Below, in pieces: positions 1 to 8,653 of a DNA stretch of 64,000 nt; within the stretch, counting starts at the first letter, position 1, and the number at the start of each line of letters is the position of its first letter. The translations under genes were made by a program, and so were the position numbers. The notes beneath the pieces were generated by a model, which did no database searches, was not told where the DNA came from, and saw only the letters and a program-made list of their open reading frames with translations. This stretch comes from Lysobacteraceae bacterium (GTDB lineage Bacteria > Pseudomonadota > Gammaproteobacteria > Xanthomonadales > Rhodanobacteraceae): NCBI GenBank assembly GCA_021372495.1, contig JAJFUF010000036.1:81035-145034 (forward strand), in the 5' to 3' direction.

Positions 1-2
1 CC

Positions 3-686
3 CCGCGCGCGCTGGCCGCCTACCGCGTCAGCTTCGGCTGCGCCGCGGTGGCCGGCGCGGTGAACCTGGTGATGGGCACGCTGCTGGCCTGGGTACTGGC
101 GCGCTACCGCTTTCCCGGCCGGCGCCTGGTCGACGCGCTGATCGACCTGCCATTCGCGCTGCCGACCGCCGTCGCCGGCATCGTGCTGACCTCGCTGTAC
201 GCCGACACCGGGCCGCTCGGCCGGCTGTTCGCCGCCGCCGGTATCCGCATCGCCTACACGCCGTTGGGTATCACGCTGGCGCTCACCTTCGTCAGCCTGC
301 CGTTCCTGGTGCGCAGCGTGCAGCCGGTGCTGGAGGCGCTCGAGCCCGAGCTGGAGGAAGCCGCGGCCACGCTCGGCGCCGGCCGCCTGACGACAATGCT
401 GCGCGTGATCCTGCCGATGCTGGCGCCGGCCATCCTCGCCGGCTTCGCGCTGGCCTTCGCGCGCGCGGTCGGCGAGTACGGCTCGGTGGTGTTCATCTCC
501 GGCAACCTGCCGTTGAAGACCGAGATCGCGCCGTTCCTGATCGTGGCGCGGCTGGAGGAATACGACTACGCCGGCGCCACCGCGATCGCAGTGGTGCTGC
601 TGCTGGCCTCGTTCGCCGCGCTGCTGGCGATCAACCTGCTGCAACTGTGGCTGGTGCGCCGCCGCAGCGCGGAGGGCACGGCATGA
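3..686 (+). CDS. cysT: Sulfate/thiosulfate ABC transporter permease CysT (5' truncated by window)
   Basis: This is one of the two inner-membrane permease subunits of the CysTWA sulfate/thiosulfate importer. The frame is open from the window edge, so 227 C-terminal residues are present and the start lies outside. Several hydrophobic segments are visible. The cytoplasmic EAA loop that contacts the ATPase reads EAAATLGA...ILP at about residues 119-138 of the fragment. The gene ends in an ATGA overlap with cysW, so the two are translationally coupled. The periplasmic sulfate-binding protein expected upstream is not in the window. The order T-W-A is the classical one, and assignment to CysT rather than another permease rests on that order and on resemblance. 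Confidence 0.93.
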   Translation, partial: PRALAAYRVSFGCAAVAGAVNLVMGTLLAWVLARYRFPGRRLVDALIDLPFALPTAVAGIVLTSLYADTGPLGRLFAAAGIRIAYTPLGITLALTFVSLPFLVRSVQPVLEALEPELEEAAATLGAGRLTTMLRVILPMLAPAILAGFALAFARAVGEYGSVVFISGNLPLKTEIAPFLIVARLEEYDYAGATAIAVVLLLASFAALLAINLLQLWLVRRRSAEGTA

Positions 687-1555
687 CGACCGTGCGCCCG
701 CGCGCCCTGCGCGACCCGCCGTGGATGCGCCGCACGCTGGTCGCTGCCGCGCTGCTGTTCGCCGCGCTGTTCCTGCTGCTGCCGCTGGCGGCGGTGTTCG
801 GCTACGCGCTGCGCGACGGCTATGCGGTGTACGTGCAGAGCCTGTCCGATCCGGACGCGCGCGCCGCGATCCGCCTGACCCTGCTGGTGGCCGCGATCGC
901 GGTGCCGGCGAACACGCTGTTCGGTCTCGCCGCAGCCTGGCTGATCACCCGCTTCGCGTTCCGCGGCAAGGGCCTGCTGGTGACGCTGATCGACCTGCCG
1001 TTCGCGGTCTCGCCGGTGGTCTCCGGCCTGGTGTTCGTGCTGCTGTTCGGCGCGCAGGGGCTGCTCGGCCCGTGGCTCGCCGCGCACGACGTCGGCATCA
1101 TCTTCGCCGTGCCCGGCATCGTGCTCGCCACCACCTTCGTGACCTTCCCCTACGTCGCGCGCGAACTGATCCCGCTGATGCAGGACCAGGGCAGCGAGGA
1201 GGAGCAGGCCGCGATCACGCTGGGCGCGTCCGCCGCGCGCATGTTCTGGCACGTTACCCTGCCCAAGGTACGCTGGGCGCTGCTGTACGGCGTGATCCTG
1301 TGCAACGCGCGCGCGATGGGCGAATTCGGCGCGGTCTCCGTCGTTTCCGGCCACATCCGCGGGCTCACCGCGACCATGCCACTGCAGGTGGAAATGCTCT
1401 ACAACGAATTCAGTCGCTACAGCCAGACCGGCGCGTTCGCGGTGGCCTCGCTGCTGGCCCTGCTGGCGCTGGCGACGCTGGCGATCAAGCGCCTGCTCGA
1501 ATGGCGCATGCGCCGCGAGCACGCGGCGCTGCGTCCGCTGGGGGAAACCGCATGA
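683..1555 (+). CDS. cysW: Sulfate ABC transporter permease CysW
   Basis: This is the second permease subunit of the sulfate importer, 290 residues. The chosen ATG overlaps the cysT stop by four bases; a longer reading from 647 would run into cysT and is unlikely. About six membrane segments are visible. The EAA loop reads [10 protein letters not shown] and ends in TLPKV, as expected for contact with CysA. The end overlaps the cysA start (ATGA). The three genes behave as one operon. No CysB-type site can be seen because the promoter lies off the window. Confidence 0.95.
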   Translation: MTTVRPRALRDPPWMRRTLVAAALLFAALFLLLPLAAVFGYALRDGYAVYVQSLSDPDARAAIRLTLLVAAIAVPANTLFGLAAAWLITRFAFRGKGLLVTLIDLPFAVSPVVSGLVFVLLFGAQGLLGPWLAAHDVGIIFAVPGIVLATTFVTFPYVARELIPLMQDQGSEEEQAAITLGASAARMFWHVTLPKVRWALLYGVILCNARAMGEFGAVSVVSGHIRGLTATMPLQVEMLYNEFSRYSQTGAFAVASLLALLALATLAIKRLLEWRMRREHAALRPLGETA

Positions 1556-2592
1556 GCATCGAAGTACGCGGCATCGAGCACCGCTACACGGACGCCGCGG
1601 CGCTGGCCGGCGTCGACCTGATGATCGAATCGGGCGAGCTGCTCGCCCTGCTCGGCCCGTCCGGCTGCGGCAAGACGACGCTGCTGCGCGTGATCGCCGG
1701 GTTGGAATTCCCCGAGCGCGGCGAGGTGCGCTTCCACGGCCGCGACGTCAGCGGCGTGCCGGCGCGGCGCCGGCGCGTCGGCTTCGTGTTCCAGCACTAC
1801 GCCCTGTTCCGCCACCTGACCGTGTTCGACAACGTCGCCTTCGGCCTGCGCGTGCGGCCGTGGCTGCGTCGGCCGCGGCGCGCGGAGATCGCGCGCCGGG
1901 TCGGCGAGTTGCTCGAGCTGATGCAGATCGCGGCGCTGGCGCGGCGCTATCCCGCGCAGCTCTCCGGCGGCCAGCGCCAGCGCGTGGCGCTGGCGCGCGC
2001 GATGGCGGTGGAACCGGAGATCCTGCTGCTCGACGAGCCGTTCGGCGCGCTCGACGCGCGCGTGCGCGGCGAGCTGCGCCGCTGGCTGCGCGACCTGCAC
2101 GACCGCATCCACCTGACCAGCGTGTTCGTCACCCACGACCAGGAGGAAGCCTGCGAGGTTGCCGACCGCATCGCCGTGATGGATCGCGGCCGCATCGTGC
2201 AGATCGGCGACAGCGAGGCGCTGTACGCGCGCCCGGCGGCGCCGTTCGTCTGCCGCTTCCTCGGCGAGACCAACGAGCTGCCCGCCGCGCTGCACGCGCG
2301 CTGGAGCGGCCAGGCCGACGCGGACGTGCGCGTGTTCGTGCGCCCGCGCGACCTGCTGCTGCGCCATGCGCCGGCCGGCGAGGACGCGCTCGAGGTCGTC
2401 GGCGTGCGCGACCTCGGCGAGCAGGTGCGCGTGGAAGTGTCGCATCCGCTGCTCGACGCGCCGCTGGTCGCGCTGTACGGCCACGACGCCTACGCCGAGC
2501 GCCGCTATACCGCGGGCCAGCGGGTGACGCTGGACGCGCCGCGCCGCTGGACCGCCTTCCGCGGCGACACGCCGGTCGCGCACGCGCCCTAG
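1552..2592 (+). CDS. cysA: Sulfate/thiosulfate import ATP-binding protein CysA
   Basis: This is the ATPase of the sulfate importer, 346 residues, acting on the cytoplasmic face with CysT and CysW. Visible motifs are Walker A GPSGCGKT at 35-42, Q-loop Q81, signature LSGGQ at 137-141, Walker B ILLLDEP at 157-163 and a downstream H-loop in VTHDQ. After residue 240 there is a regulatory TOBE-like tail typical of CysA/MalK ATPases. The start overlaps the cysW stop, which supports it over longer upstream readings in the same frame. It is the last gene of the operon and converges on a diguanylate cyclase gene. Confidence 0.95.
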   Translation: MSIEVRGIEHRYTDAAALAGVDLMIESGELLALLGPSGCGKTTLLRVIAGLEFPERGEVRFHGRDVSGVPARRRRVGFVFQHYALFRHLTVFDNVAFGLRVRPWLRRPRRAEIARRVGELLELMQIAALARRYPAQLSGGQRQRVALARAMAVEPEILLLDEPFGALDARVRGELRRWLRDLHDRIHLTSVFVTHDQEEACEVADRIAVMDRGRIVQIGDSEALYARPAAPFVCRFLGETNELPAALHARWSGQADADVRVFVRPRDLLLRHAPAGEDALEVVGVRDLGEQVRVEVSHPLLDAPLVALYGHDAYAERRYTAGQRVTLDAPRRWTAFRGDTPVAHAP

Positions 2593-2615
2593 GGATGCTC
2601 CGGTCAATTCCGCAA

Positions 2616-2644
2616 TCCGCGCGGCGGCGCTCGCCCTGCGCGGA
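2616..2644. terminator. Weak hairpin between convergent cysA and diguanylate cyclase genes
   Basis: A 7-bp perfect stem (tccgcgc / gcgcgga) with a 15-nt loop lies in the 72-bp gap between two convergent genes. No T-run follows on either strand. It could act as a transcript 3'-end structure, but Rho-independent function is not supported. Confidence 0.25.
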
Positions 2645-2664
2645 CCTGCCGGGCGCGCGCCCCC

Positions 2665-4410
2665 TCAGTGCCGCGGCATGCGCGCTTCCGCGCCGCGGGC
2701 CACGGCGCGCACCTGGATCAGCGACTGGTCGGCGCGACGGATCGTCGCCTCGATCGGCTCGTCGTCCTGGCGCACCGCCCAGCCCATCGAGAGGTCCACG
2801 CTGATCTCGTTGCGCGCCACGCCCTCGCGCAGCCGCCCCGCGACCTCGCTCACGACCGCCGTGGACGCCTCCGGCAACACGATCAGGAACTCGTCGCCGC
2901 CGAGCCGCACCACCGCATCGTCGTTGCGCGAGTTGTGCTGCAGGAAGCGGGTGACGCCGAGCAGGATCTCGTCGCCCTTCTGGTGGCCGTAGGTGTCGTT
3001 GTAGTGCTTGAAGTGGTCGAGGTCGACCACGATGCAGCCCCAGCGCTGCCCGGCCTCGACGCGCGCGGCGAACTGCTCCAGATAACGGCGGTTGTAGGCG
3101 CCGGTCAGCGCGTCCTTCTGGTTCTGCTCGCGCAGGCGCAGCTCGTAGTGGTGGCGCAGGGTGATGTCCTGCGCCGAGCCGAGCACGTACGGCTGCGGAT
3201 CGCCGTCCGGATAGAACACGTTGCGGTACTGCCAGACGCGGCGCTCGCCGCCGCGCGCCTGCACCTGCACCACGCCGGCGTCGCGGCGCAGGTTGCGGAT
3301 GCGCATCAGGTACTCGTAGAAATCCTGCCGGCCCTCCTCGGGCACGAACTCGGCGAGGTTGCGCCCGACCAGTTCCTCCGGCGCGTGGCCCAGGGCCTGC
3401 GCCATGGCCGCGTTCGCCCTCAGCACGCGGCCGTCCAGGTCGTGCGACCAGATCATGCCGAGGCCGGACTCGACCAGGTCGCGGTGGCGGCGCTCCAGGT
3501 CGGCCTGCGCGCGCTGCAGGCGGCGCTCGGCGCCGACGTCGCGCACGATCGCGATGCGCACCGCGCGCCCGTCGCGCTCCACCCGCGTCGAGCCGACTTC
3601 GACCTCGAGCTGCGCGCCGTCCTTGCGCCGGTGCCGCCAGCCCTGCACGCAGGCGACCTGCTCGGGGCGCGGCTGGCTCATGTAGGCGCGCAGGCGCTCG
3701 GCCTCGTCGGGCGGCCGGATGTCGTAGAGGTCGAGCTGCAGGAATTCCTCGCGGGTCCAGCCGTAGAGGCGGATCGCGGCGGCGTTGACGTCGAGGATGC
3801 GCAGGTTGGCCTCGTCGTAGACCAGCACCGGCAGCGGGTTGTGCGTGAACAGCGCCAATTGCAGCGCATCGTGCCGCGCGCGCGCGGCCTGCGCCTGCAG
3901 CGCGTCGGTCACGTCGCGGCCGCAGCCGAGCGTGCCGAGCGAACGCCCGTCCGCGGCGCGCAGCGGCACCCGGCTCAGTTCGAAGGTGCGCCACCCGCGG
4001 TTCGGCAGTTCGGCGCACGCGACCGCGGCCGGCGCAGCCGCGCCGGCATGGGCGGGCAGCGCCGCGGCGGCGGCGTTGCCGAGCAGGCGGCGACCGGCCA
4101 CATCCTCGGCGTACAGCGGCGTCTCGACGCGCTGCAGCACCGCGCGCAGCAGCGCCTCGGCAAGCGCCAGGCGCCTGCGGACGGCGTGCGCCGCCAGTCC
4201 GGCCGCGGCCAGCAGCAGCAGCGCGGCGAACGCCGCGGGCGCGTGCCACGCCGACGCCATGCCGGCGACGCGCAGCGCGAGGGCGAGCAGCAGCGCCGCC
4301 AGCCCGCCGGCCAGCAGCAGCGCCGATGCGCGGTGCCACGATTGCGCCACGCGCAGGAACGCGCGTCGGTCCGGGCCGTCCGCTTCGCCGGACGATGCCT
4401 GCCTTTGCAT
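2665..4410 (-). CDS. Membrane-anchored diguanylate cyclase with PAS domains
   Basis: This predicted enzyme makes cyclic-di-GMP from two GTP, 581 residues. Two hydrophobic segments lie near residues 28-50 and 56-76. They are followed by a short atypical region and PAS-like sensor domains (roughly 85-170, 180-295 and 300-420), then a C-terminal GGDEF domain. The catalytic GGDEF is intact at 504-508. The inhibitory RxxD site (RNDD, 495-498) sits exactly five residues before it, so product feedback inhibition is expected. The start at 4410 is preceded by a GGGAG ribosome site; an in-frame ATG 60 bases upstream lacks one. The ligand of the PAS domains cannot be deduced. No EAL partner is nearby. 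Confidence 0.92.
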   Translation of the reverse strand: MQRQASSGEADGPDRRAFLRVAQSWHRASALLLAGGLAALLLALALRVAGMASAWHAPAAFAALLLLAAAGLAAHAVRRRLALAEALLRAVLQRVETPLYAEDVAGRRLLGNAAAAALPAHAGAAAPAAVACAELPNRGWRTFELSRVPLRAADGRSLGTLGCGRDVTDALQAQAARARHDALQLALFTHNPLPVLVYDEANLRILDVNAAAIRLYGWTREEFLQLDLYDIRPPDEAERLRAYMSQPRPEQVACVQGWRHRRKDGAQLEVEVGSTRVERDGRAVRIAIVRDVGAERRLQRAQADLERRHRDLVESGLGMIWSHDLDGRVLRANAAMAQALGHAPEELVGRNLAEFVPEEGRQDFYEYLMRIRNLRRDAGVVQVQARGGERRVWQYRNVFYPDGDPQPYVLGSAQDITLRHHYELRLREQNQKDALTGAYNRRYLEQFAARVEAGQRWGCIVVDLDHFKHYNDTYGHQKGDEILLGVTRFLQHNSRNDDAVVRLGGDEFLIVLPEASTAVVSEVAGRLREGVARNEISVDLSMGWAVRQDDEPIEATIRRADQSLIQVRAVARGAEARMPRH

Positions 4411-4559
4411 GCCGACTCCCCTCGAGTGCGGCGCGCCGGATGCGCCGGCGCCCTGCCCGAAGCAGTGCAAGACTCGTGCGCGGGGAACGCATGCGTGCGC
4501 CGGAAACGCCCGCGCGCGGCGTTCCGAAACGATTGTTGACGAGTCCGGGGTGTCGGACT

Positions 4560-4577
4560 GCCGCCGCGCGCGGCGGC
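4560..4577. terminator. 18-bp perfect GC palindrome directly after the arginase stop codon
   Basis: The palindrome gccgccgcg/cgcggcggc begins one base beyond the arginase stop codon. It has no loop spacer and no T-run. It may protect the arginase mRNA end or slow polymerase before the downstream cyclase gene, which is on the same strand 150 bp further on. Its function is inferred from position only. Confidence 0.3.
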
Positions 4578-4578
4578 C

Positions 4579-5499
4579 TCAGTCGCGCATCAGGGTGGAC
4601 TTGCCGAACAGGCTCTCGACCAGGTCCACCGCCAGGATCGCGGTCTTGTTGTGCTCGTCGAAGGCGGGATTCAGCTCGACGATGTCCAGCGAGCCCAGCC
4701 GGCCGCTGTCGGCGATCATCTCCATCACCAGTTGCGCCTCGCGGTAGTTGGGGCCGCCGGGCACGGTGGTGCCGACGCCCGGCGCGATGCCGGGGTCGAG
4801 GAAATCGACGTCGAAGCTGACGTGCAGGTGGGCGTCGGCATCCAGCCCGTCGAGCGCCTCTTCCATCGCGCGCTTGACGCCGGCCTCGTCGATGTAGCGC
4901 ATGTCGTAGATGTCGAGGCCGACGTCGTGCACCAGCTTCTTCTCGCCCGCGTCGACCGAGCGGATGCCGATCTGGCGCACCTGCCCGGGCAGCAGCGCGG
5001 GCGCGCCGCCGCCGAGGTCGGTCAGCGCCCGCGGCCCCAGCCCGCACAGGCAGGCCACCGGCATGCCGTGGATGTTGCCGGACGGGGTGATCTCGCTGGT
5101 GTTGAAGTCGGCGTGCGCGTCCAGCCACAGCACGCGCAGCTTCTTGCCGCGCGCGCGGCAGTGGCGCGCCACCGCGGTGATCGAGCCGATCGCCAGGCAG
5201 TGGTCGCCGCCGAGCAGGATCGGCAGGCGTCCGCCGTCCAGTTCGGCCGCCACCGCGTCCATCACCGCCCGGTTCCAGGCCACCACCTGATCGAGGTGCC
5301 GGTAGCCGTCGGTCGGCGGCAGCCACGGATTCAGCGGGCCGGCCAGGTTGCCGCAGTCGGTCACTTCCAGACCGCGCGCGGCCAGCGCCTGCGCCAGTCC
5401 GGCGACGCGCAGCGCCTCCGGGCCCATCGAGGCGCCGCGGTGGCCGGCGCCGATGTCGGTCGGCGCGCCGATCAGGGAAACGGGGGCAAACGGTCGCAT
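4579..5499 (-). CDS. rocF: Arginase
   Basis: Hydrolyses L-arginine to ornithine and urea, with a di-manganese centre; 306 residues, the usual family length. Metal-binding motifs are all present: GGDH at 97-100, DAHAD at 127-131 and SFDVDFLDP around D230/D232. The N-terminal GAPTDIGAGHRG stretch matches true arginases better than agmatinases. No ornithine aminotransferase or arginine permease gene adjoins it. It is followed by a palindrome and then the diguanylate cyclase gene on the same strand. Substrate choice of arginase over agmatinase is by resemblance. Confidence 0.9.
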   Translation of the reverse strand: MRPFAPVSLIGAPTDIGAGHRGASMGPEALRVAGLAQALAARGLEVTDCGNLAGPLNPWLPPTDGYRHLDQVVAWNRAVMDAVAAELDGGRLPILLGGDHCLAIGSITAVARHCRARGKKLRVLWLDAHADFNTSEITPSGNIHGMPVACLCGLGPRALTDLGGGAPALLPGQVRQIGIRSVDAGEKKLVHDVGLDIYDMRYIDEAGVKRAMEEALDGLDADAHLHVSFDVDFLDPGIAPGVGTTVPGGPNYREAQLVMEMIADSGRLGSLDIVELNPAFDEHNKTAILAVDLVESLFGKSTLMRD

Positions 5500-5619
5500 G
5501 CGGCTCCTCGAACGGGTTTCAGTGCGACGGCGGCGCGGCAGGGCGCGCAGGGCGCGCCCGCTGCCGGCGCAAGGCAGTCAAGCATAGCCGGCCGCGGCGG
5601 ACACCGGCCAGCACGCGCG

Positions 5620-5961
5620 TCAGGAGGCCCCGCCGATGGCCGCGTCGAGCGCGACGATGCAGGCAGCCAGCGCGGGCGCCAGCCGCAGCGGATCGCGACA
5701 GGGGCTGGCGCCGGACAGCAACGCGTCGAGCGCGCGCGCCGCCTCGCCCAGCGCCTCGAAGCCGTAGTTGGGCGCGGCACCGGACAGGCGGTGCACGAGC
5801 TGGCGCAGCGCCCCCCACTCCGGCGCCGCGGCGTCTGCGCGGCAGGCATGCCACAGCCGCGCCAGTTCGGCGCGCTTGTCCGGCAGCGCGCGCACGTAGT
5901 CGCGGGTCAGCGCGGCGAGGCGCGCCTCGAAATCGAAATCGTCGCCGTCCGACGGGTTCAT
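5620..5961 (-). CDS. Orphan histidine phosphotransfer (Hpt) domain protein
   Basis: A 113-residue protein made of one Hpt four-helix module. The phospho-accepting histidine is predicted at residue 57 in the context HRLSGAAPNYGF, the typical H-x-L-x-G surrounding. Hpt proteins relay phosphate between hybrid sensor kinases and response regulators in the cytoplasm. No hybrid kinase or CheY-like receiver is within the window next to it, so its partners are unknown. It lies just downstream of tRNA-Thr on the same strand. The nearest signalling gene is the diguanylate cyclase two genes downstream. Confidence 0.85.
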   Translation of the reverse strand: MNPSDGDDFDFEARLAALTRDYVRALPDKRAELARLWHACRADAAAPEWGALRQLVHRLSGAAPNYGFEALGEAARALDALLSGASPCRDPLRLAPALAACIVALDAAIGGAS

Positions 5962-5996
5962 GCGGCAGCTCCGGCCATGGCGCGCGGGCGTCGGGA

Positions 5997-6072
5997 TGGT
6001 GCCGGCAGTCCGAATCGAACGGACGACCTACCGCTTACAAGGCGGTTGCTCTACCGACTGAGCTATGCCGGC
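5997..6072 (-). tRNA. tRNA-Thr (anticodon TGT)
   Basis: A 76-nt cloverleaf on the minus strand. The acceptor GCCGGCA pairs with TGCCGGC and is followed by discriminator A and an encoded CCA (5997-5999). The anticodon arm is ACCGC-CTTGTAA-GCGGT, giving anticodon TGT for threonine. The T-arm contains the GTTCGATTC loop, and the D-arm has AGCTCAGTCGGTAGAGC. Confidence 0.97.
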
Positions 6073-6081
6073 GCCGCCGCG

Positions 6082-6087
6082 ATTCTA
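6082..6087 (-). promoter_or_regulatory. Extended -10 element of the tRNA-Thr gene
   Basis: On the minus strand TGCTAGAAT places TAGAAT nine bases before the mature tRNA 5' end, with the TG of an extended -10. No good -35 is seen 17 bp upstream. It suggests transcription starting within a few bases of the tRNA. Confidence 0.5.
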
Positions 6088-6111
6088 GCAGGCGCCCGCG
6101 CGGCCGCCCGC

Positions 6112-7134
6112 TCACGCGAAGTCGGCGTCCAGCACGATGCGGTAGCGCGGCTTGCCGGCGCGCAGGTGCGCCAGCGCCGCGTTGACGCGCGCCATCGGGA
6201 AGCGCTCGACGCGCGGCGCGATGGCGTGGCGCGCGCAGAAGTCCAGCATCGCCGCCACCGTGGCCGGCCGTCCCATCGGCGAACCGGACACCTGCTTCTG
6301 TCCGCCGATCAGGCCGAACGCCGGCAGCGCCAGCGGCTCCAGCACCGCGCCGACGAAGTGCAGGCGGCCGCGCGGCGCCAGCGTGCGCAGCAGCGCGGTC
6401 CAGTCCAGCGGCACGTTGACCGTGACCAGCACGAAGTCGAAGGCGCCGGCCAGCGCCTTCAGCGCGCCGGCGTCGCGGCTGTCGACCGCGCGGTGCGCGC
6501 CCAGCGCCAGCGCCTCGGCGTGCTTGGAGGCGCTCGAGGTGAACGCGGTCACCTCGCAGCCCCAGGCGCGCAGGAAGCCGAGCGCGAGGTGGCCGAGCCC
6601 GCCGATGCCGACCACGGCGACGCGGTCGGTCGGCTTCACGCCGAACTCGACGATCGGGCTGAACACGGTGACGCCGGCGCAGAACAGCGGCCCCGCGCTG
6701 GCCGCGTCCACGCCCTCCGGCAGCGGCGTCGCCCACGCCCACTGGCAGCGCACGCGCTCGGCGAAGCCGCCGTGGCGGCCGACGATGGTTTCGCCGCCGT
6801 CCGCGCACAGGTGCGCGTCGCCGGCCACGCACTGCGCGCAGTGCGTGCAGCTCGACGCGTTCCAGCCCACGCCGACGCGCTGGCCGAGCGCGCGCGCGGC
6901 CGCCGGCACCGCGGCGCCGCGCGCCACGACGCGCCCGACGACCTCGTGGCCCGGCACCAGCGGATACGCGCTGCGCCGCCAGGCGTTGTCGAGCATCGAC
7001 AGGTCGGAATGGCAGATGCCACAGGACTCGACCGCGATCTCCACCTCGTCCGCGCCGAGCGGGCCGGGATCGTATTCGAACGGCGCGAGATCGGCGCCGG
7101 CGCGCGGCGCGGCCCAGGCACGGATGCGGCTCAT
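6112..7134 (-). CDS. Zinc-dependent NAD(P) alcohol dehydrogenase, YahK/cinnamyl-alcohol-dehydrogenase type
   Basis: A 340-residue medium-chain dehydrogenase predicted to interconvert aldehydes and alcohols. Catalytic zinc ligands are seen in CGICHSD and GHE. The structural zinc site is intact as C-x2-C-x2-C-x7-C (CTHCAQCVAGDAHLC). The Rossmann motif GIGGLG is in the middle of the chain. The sequence pattern (CGICHSDLSML, GHEVVGRVV) is that of the broad-substrate YahK/AdhC group. It stands alone between tRNA-Thr and a SPOR-protein gene. A second, clearly different alcohol dehydrogenase lies at 35745-36764. Confidence 0.9.
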   Translation of the reverse strand: MSRIRAWAAPRAGADLAPFEYDPGPLGADEVEIAVESCGICHSDLSMLDNAWRRSAYPLVPGHEVVGRVVARGAAVPAAARALGQRVGVGWNASSCTHCAQCVAGDAHLCADGGETIVGRHGGFAERVRCQWAWATPLPEGVDAASAGPLFCAGVTVFSPIVEFGVKPTDRVAVVGIGGLGHLALGFLRAWGCEVTAFTSSASKHAEALALGAHRAVDSRDAGALKALAGAFDFVLVTVNVPLDWTALLRTLAPRGRLHFVGAVLEPLALPAFGLIGGQKQVSGSPMGRPATVAAMLDFCARHAIAPRVERFPMARVNAALAHLRAGKPRYRIVLDADFA

Positions 7135-7197
7135 GGCAGGTCTTCCCTCAAGTTCGTGGGTAACGGTTGCGCGGCGACTCCGGCTTGTGCGGCCTGT

Positions 7198-7866
7198 TCA
7201 GAAGCAGGCCACCGGCTGCGCCTGCATGTCGGCGCGCTGCGGCAGCCAGGTACGCCAGTCGAACTGCGGCGTGTCCGGCAGCGCGAAGTCGACGAAGTAG
7301 ACCGGCATCGCCTCGACGCGCTCGCGCAACTGCGGCTGGAAGCCCAGTTCGGTCACCTGCGCGCGGCGGCGCTCGGCGTTGCCGGGGTCGTGGAACAGGC
7401 CCAGCGAGATGGTGTTCTGCTGGTCGCCGGCGGTGACCACGTAGTAGTCGCGCACGCCCTTCGCCGACAGCGCGCGCGCGGTCTGCAGCGCCTGCTCGCG
7501 GGTCGCGAACGCCGGCAGGAACACCCACCAGCCGCGCGACTGGGTCGCCTGCGTCTCGCGGTACTGGATGCGCGGCACGTGCGGGGTCAGCGCGTCGATG
7601 GCGACGCGCACGTCGGCCTGGGTGGGGAACGGGCCGAGGCTCATGCACTTGTCCGCGGCCAGCGCGGCGCGCGATTCCGGCGCCGCGTCCAGCTCCGCGC
7701 TCTGCGTCTCCGGCGGACCCGGGCGTTCGGACAGCAGGCGCAGCTCGGGCACGCCGGCATCGGTGCGCGCCGGTGCCGGCGCGACCCGCGTGGCGCCGAA
7801 CGCCAGCCACGCGGCGACACCGGCGTTGAGGGCGAGCAGCAGCAGGAACAGCAGTCGGAAGAACAT
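7198..7866 (-). CDS. Membrane-anchored SPOR-domain protein
   Basis: A 222-residue protein with one N-terminal membrane anchor (about residues 5-23), a low-complexity linker, and a periplasmic SPOR-like domain at about 105-185. SPOR domains bind peptidoglycan stripped of stem peptides, usually at the division site. The gene follows coaX by 40 bp and probably ends the plsY-birA-coaX operon. A small SPOR-type protein after coaX is common in this lineage by my recollection, but its role is not established. A second SPOR protein in the window is RlpA. Confidence 0.75.
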   Translation of the reverse strand: MFFRLLFLLLLALNAGVAAWLAFGATRVAPAPARTDAGVPELRLLSERPGPPETQSAELDAAPESRAALAADKCMSLGPFPTQADVRVAIDALTPHVPRIQYRETQATQSRGWWVFLPAFATREQALQTARALSAKGVRDYYVVTAGDQQNTISLGLFHDPGNAERRRAQVTELGFQPQLRERVEAMPVYFVDFALPDTPQFDWRTWLPQRADMQAQPVACF

Positions 7867-7906
7867 GCGCGCGCACCAGGGGTTGCCGGCATTGTATCGG
7901 CTGCGC

Positions 7907-8653
7907 TCAGGCCGGGTGCGCCGCCGCCCACACGACGAGGCCGCGCAGCACCGCGTCGCGCAGCGGCTGGTGCGGCACCGCCAGCAGCGCGCCCAGCGCG
8001 TCGGCGTCGCCGCCGGCGAGCAGCACGCGTGGCGCGCCGCCCAGCGCCGCGGCCATGTGCGCGTGGAAGCGTTCGATCAGCGCCGCCGCCGCTTGCCAGC
8101 AGCCGGAGGCGAGCGCGTCCGGCGTGTTGTCGGCGGCATCGACGATGCGGCCGGGGCGCTCCACCACCACGCGCGCGGCGGCATCGCGCAGCGCCGACTG
8201 CATCAGCGCCGGCCCCGGCGCGATCAGCCCGCCGAGGTGGCGGCCGTCGCCGGCCAGCGCGTCCAGCGTCAGCGCGGTGCCGCCGCCGGCGATCACGCAC
8301 GGCGCAAGCCGCTGCGCGCGCGCCGCGACCATCGCCAGGAAGCGGTCGACGCCCAGCCGTTCCGGCTCGGCGTAGGCGTTGCGCACGCCGCAGGCCGCGG
8401 CCGGCGAGCGCACGAACTCGGCTTCGACGTGGAAGCGCACGCGCACCGCCTCGGCCAGCGCCGCGTCGCGCTCGGCGCCGGCCACCGAGGCGACCAGCAC
8501 GCGCGCGGGATTCGGCAGCGCCGCCCAGCGGCGCGCCAGGCCGTGCAGCATGGTTTCGTCGGCCCACGCCAGCGGCGCGCCCGGCGTCAGCGCACCGTCT
8601 TCCGCGCGCGCCCATTTCAGCCGCGTGTTGCCGAGATCGAGCAGCAGGTTCAT
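7907..8653 (-). CDS. coaX: Type III pantothenate kinase
   Basis: Phosphorylates pantothenate as the first step of coenzyme A synthesis; 248 residues. The ASKHA-fold signatures are present: N-terminal DLGNTRLKW phosphate loop, a GVDRF stretch, and GGGTALTLD. The ATG overlaps the birA stop by four bases, so the two genes are translationally coupled. This birA-coaX coupling is widespread in proteobacteria. The enzyme needs a monovalent cation and is resistant to CoA feedback in characterised relatives. Confidence 0.95.
   Translation of the reverse strand: MNLLLDLGNTRLKWARAEDGALTPGAPLAWADETMLHGLARRWAALPNPARVLVASVAGAERDAALAEAVRVRFHVEAEFVRSPAAACGVRNAYAEPERLGVDRFLAMVAARAQRLAPCVIAGGGTALTLDALAGDGRHLGGLIAPGPALMQSALRDAAARVVVERPGRIVDAADNTPDALASGCWQAAAALIERFHAHMAAALGGAPRVLLAGGDADALGALLAVPHQPLRDAVLRGLVVWAAAHPA

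Noticed and set aside
4411..4470. Earlier ATG for the diguanylate cyclase
   Set aside because: No ribosome site, whereas the ATG at 4410 has GGGAG at the right distance.
2129..5326. Minus-strand frame of 1065 codons across cysA, the cyclase and arginase
   Set aside because: Out of frame with three well-supported genes and low in complexity; no recognisable domain.
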